From Polaromonas sp. (GTDB taxonomy: Bacteria > Pseudomonadota > Gammaproteobacteria > Burkholderiales > Burkholderiaceae_C), in assembly GCA_013298945.1 (NCBI GenBank), contig JAAFJR010000007.1:99963-163962 (forward strand): 64,000 bases of DNA, read 5' to 3'. Positions 61,938 through 64,000 of the stretch are shown piece by piece. The notes below the pieces were generated by a model, which saw only the letters and a program-made list of their open reading frames with translations, searched no databases and was not told where the DNA came from. The position numbers and the translations under genes are program-made. Position 1 is the first letter of the stretch. Each line of letters starts with the position of its first letter.

Positions 61938-62939
61938 TCACCGCCGCATCAAGGCGGCAAGCATCTTGAGTGCAAGCCAACCACCCAATGGCAAAGTAAT
62001 GAGCAAGGTGAACCAAATCTTTCCAGAACCAAGCAACAAGCCGAGAAAGACCGTGAAGATGAAACCAGCACCAGCGCCAAGCAACCAGACAATCAGTTTG
62101 ACCACTTTGCCCATGAAGCTCGTTGTGTTCTTTGCGGACTGTTGCACTGGGTGTCGCACTTGGGAGTTTGGCTCAGAACTCGCCGTTGCTGGCAAAGGTT
62201 TAGGCGGTGGGGAAGATGTTGACGACATGGCAATGCCGTCGCTCTTGGCCTTCGGTTCCTTAGTGGCTCGGATGACTGCAAAATCGTAGCTAACAGCACG
62301 TTGTTCTGTTGCCAGTTCGGCCAATTGCCGTGCTATCTGCCCACGTCGCTCCCTTGCCGTATGGCGTTCGTCAAAGGACTGACCAGCATCCACTTGACCT
62401 GCCAGTGCAGCGTCTTCGGCTTGAAGCTGGTCGTGTTTCACAGTCAGTTCTGTTAACACCCGCTCACCGTCTGCCACCATTGCTTTGATTTTGTCCATGA
62501 GCTTTTGCGCACGCTCTTGGGCATCATCTTCTTTGGCGGTATCGGGCACAAGACCAGCCAACACTTCAAACTCATCACCGTCCATCTCCATCGTCACGGT
62601 GGTGGTGTCGTCCAACATCAAGAACACCTCTTGAGATTCGTCACGGTCGATACCGCCCCAGCGCAGATCAGCACTGGCAGCATGACGACCATGCAGCAAA
62701 CCCGTTAACGCCACACGCCCCAGCGTTTTACCAAGTGCGACTTTCTTGATGGATTCACCAACCCCGACGGCGATCACTTGTGTTCGCAAGTCATAGACCT
62801 TTGTGTAGCCGTCGCACTTGAGGTCTATGCTGGCTTGCTTTTTTCGGTAAGTGGCTTTCCACTTCTTGAGTGGCTGGATGTCGGCGTTACCTGCGCCATC
62901 AAAGGCCACCACGTTGATTAAATTCAGAGCACTTGTCAT
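61938..62939 (-). CDS. Uncharacterised coiled-coil protein with C-terminal membrane segments
   Basis: A 333-residue protein. The first ~125 residues are beta-rich (MTSALNLINVVAFDGAGNADIQPLKKWKATYRKKQASIDLKCDGYTKVYDL). Residues ~130-220 form a charged coiled coil (AQERAQKLMDKIKAMVADGERVLTELTVKHDQLQAEDAALAGQ). A Pro/Ser-rich linker leads to two hydrophobic helices near the end (VVKLIVWLLGAGAGFIFTVFLGLLLG and FTLLITLPLGGWLALKMLAALM). I do not recognise the family. It is controlled from the operator region shared with the XRE gene. Confidence 0.7.
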   Translation of the reverse strand: MTSALNLINVVAFDGAGNADIQPLKKWKATYRKKQASIDLKCDGYTKVYDLRTQVIAVGVGESIKKVALGKTLGRVALTGLLHGRHAASADLRWGGIDRDESQEVFLMLDDTTTVTMEMDGDEFEVLAGLVPDTAKEDDAQERAQKLMDKIKAMVADGERVLTELTVKHDQLQAEDAALAGQVDAGQSFDERHTARERRGQIARQLAELATEQRAVSYDFAVIRATKEPKAKSDGIAMSSTSSPPPKPLPATASSEPNSQVRHPVQQSAKNTTSFMGKVVKLIVWLLGAGAGFIFTVFLGLLLGSGKIWFTLLITLPLGGWLALKMLAALMRR

Positions 62940-62975
62940 TTTTCTTCTCCTTGTTGGTTGATTTCAAAACTTCAA

Positions 62976-63069
62976 TGAGGCGTTAATGCCTCAAAATACA
63001 TGATTTTGACACAATGAGGCATTAACTCCGTCGTAACTTAGTCGTCATTGAGGCATTTTCACCTCAATG
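62976..63069. promoter_or_regulatory. Operator array between the membrane protein and XRE genes
   Basis: Three related sites: TGAGGCGTTAATGCCTCA (62976-62993, palindromic), TGAGGCATTAACTCC (63015-63029) and CATTGAGG...CCTCAATG (63046-63069), which overlaps the ATG of the XRE gene. They share TGAGGCATTAA. Positioning suggests the XRE protein represses both divergent genes, including itself by blocking its start. A TTGACA hexamer lies at 63006-63011. Confidence 0.7.
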
Positions 63070-63444
63070 AACTCAGAATTACCTCTTTCTAAAAAACGCA
63101 AAACCGCAGCCGACAGGCATCCGTTAGCTATCGCGTTTGGGCTTTATCTAAAAAATGTCCGAAAAGCACAAGACAAGTCTCAAATTGAACTGGCCTTTGA
63201 TGCGAGCGTTGATAGGACTTATATTTCGCTGTTGGAGCGTGGTTTGTCCGCACCGAGCCTGTTGGTGCTAAACGTGCTAGCCAAGTCATTGAACTGCACG
63301 ATGACTGATTTGATCTCAGGGTTCGAGAGCCAGTGGGTCAAGCAAGATCGTCGTAAGACCCGCAGCATCAAGCGCCGTGTCAATGAGTCAACCCTCGAAT
63401 TGCATGAACGACCGCAAGGGTCTCGCCGTTCACCGCTGCGCTAG
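63067..63444 (+). CDS. XRE-family transcriptional regulator
   Basis: A 125-residue protein with a Cro/CI-type helix-turn-helix (AIAFGLYLKNVRKAQDKSQIELAFDASVDRTYISLLERGLSAPSLLVLNVLAKSLNCTMTDLI) and a basic tail (KQDRRKTRSIKRRVNES). Its start codon lies inside an operator palindrome, a strong hint of autoregulation. It likely keeps the element silent. It overlaps the convergent gene at its 3' end by 4 bp. Confidence 0.88.
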   Translation: MNSELPLSKKRKTAADRHPLAIAFGLYLKNVRKAQDKSQIELAFDASVDRTYISLLERGLSAPSLLVLNVLAKSLNCTMTDLISGFESQWVKQDRRKTRSIKRRVNESTLELHERPQGSRRSPLR

Positions 63445-63971
63445 CTGGAGTCAGTTCGACGTATCCGAACTGCGGCTAATAGTCTGACTTCTTCGGCGTT
63501 CCATGCCATCGATTCATAAAGCCACGTCACGGGCTTGCGCTTTGTGGCATCAGAAGATTTGACCAGATTGGACGTGGCACGGCGACCGCCAGCGCCAGAC
63601 ACGGGCAACCGCATCCGCGCATTAAACGCCTGAAAGCTGGGTTCTGACGCACTGGGGTCGAGCAGCAAAATCGTGTCGGGTTTGTGAATCTTGTCGATCA
63701 CAGCGCCTTCAATGCCGACCGCTAAACTCCAATGTTTTGTTTTTTGGTGTTTGACCGAAGCGAACGCAAGTGCCACCAACTCACCCCGCATCAGCCACTC
63801 CACAGCATATCCATCGGCGTTGTCTTCCACGTCGAACTTGGAAGTCAGTTTCAAAGGCAGGTTCAAGCCATTGAAAAGTTCTACCCACTCTGCGGCATGT
63901 ACACCTGTGAAGTACGTGTGCTTGAACGCACTAAACATTGCCGCCGCAAGACCGAACTTGCGTCGCCCCAT
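63441..63971 (-). CDS. Uncharacterised protein, possibly C39-peptidase-like, may be 5'-truncated by the window
   Basis: At least 176 residues; the ATG at 63971 begins MGRRKFGLAAAMFSAFKH, but the frame stays open to the window end, so the protein may start outside. KHQKTKHWSLAVGIEG followed by DTILLLDPSASEPSFQAFNARMRL has the spacing of the His and Asp/Asn strands in papain-like C39 peptidases; a catalytic Cys would have to lie upstream and is not seen. I cannot assign a function. Confidence 0.55.
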   Translation of the reverse strand: MGRRKFGLAAAMFSAFKHTYFTGVHAAEWVELFNGLNLPLKLTSKFDVEDNADGYAVEWLMRGELVALAFASVKHQKTKHWSLAVGIEGAVIDKIHKPDTILLLDPSASEPSFQAFNARMRLPVSGAGGRRATSNLVKSSDATKRKPVTWLYESMAWNAEEVRLLAAVRIRRTDSS

Positions 63972-64000
63972 TTCATGCAGGGCACTTGGCTTAGCAAGTC

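Noticed and set aside
1..64000. CRISPR arrays, rRNA genes and complete insertion sequences
   Set aside because: No regularly spaced identical repeats, rRNA sequence or transposase gene was seen in the window.
55905..64000. Second copy of the tRNA-Ser 3' end as the right attachment site
   Set aside because: No repeat of the T-arm and acceptor end was found downstream inside the window; it may lie beyond 64000.

Overview
The window looks like a chromosome segment from a betaproteobacterium of the order Burkholderiales, most like Comamonadaceae. The signs are moderate GC with TAGAAT-type -10 boxes, a BPSS1780-type membrane protein, an edd-eda Entner-Doudoroff pair, and a urea transport plus urease cluster. 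The genus cannot be fixed from the sequence alone.

Layout. Positions 1-3400 hold an ORF6N-domain gene remnant, a PQQ-type sugar dehydrogenase and a large SGNH hydrolase. Positions 3.4-7.6 kb hold a response regulator, a hybrid histidine kinase, a GNAT acetyltransferase and a patatin phospholipase, all on the plus strand; the first and third of these share a similar upstream dyad. Positions 7.6-25.4 kb are core metabolism and repair: two small DUF genes, polA, thrB, a second patatin lipoprotein, a decayed xdhB fragment next to a DUF2806 gene, uvrD, guaC, an alpha/beta hydrolase, an HNH nuclease, a thioesterase, gloA, eda and edd. Positions 25.5-43.6 kb hold an OmpA-like anchor protein, a MobA-like transferase, pdxH, a GDSL lipoprotein with an amino-acid ABC permease and binding protein, a pseudouridine synthase, msrA, a TetR-RND pump-methyltransferase-TolC set, waaA/waaC, an Ada-AlkA fusion and ogt.

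Positions 44.5-55.9 kb form a nitrogen module: ureD, then urtABCDE on the opposite strand, then ureA, a small His-rich protein, ureB, ureC, ureE, ureF and ureG. urtA and ureA diverge from a 344-bp region with two convincing sigma-54 promoters, one on each strand, so urea uptake and hydrolysis are probably switched on together under nitrogen limitation.

An intact tRNA-Ser(UGA) follows ureG. Beyond it, to the window end, lies what looks like the left part of an integrative element: an AlpA/MerR-like HTH protein, an unknown gene, a DUF5131 gene, a 212-nt nested palindrome, a primase-helicase, a coiled-coil membrane protein divergent from an XRE repressor with repeated operators, and an unknown protein at the edge. 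No integrase or second attachment site is in view.

The most striking signal is a dispersed repeat of about 43 bp found at least 11 times between 215 and 43069. Four copies lie outside intact genes. Seven lie inside conserved genes (polA, thrB, uvrD, an OmpA-like gene, a MobA-like gene, waaC, ada-alkA), always in one of two reading registers. The three intergenic copies that keep the consensus carry stop codons in those registers; all seven coding copies have lost them. This looks like a small mobile element that can become part of proteins, comparable in behaviour to Rickettsia palindromic elements. No copy was seen in the tRNA-linked element.
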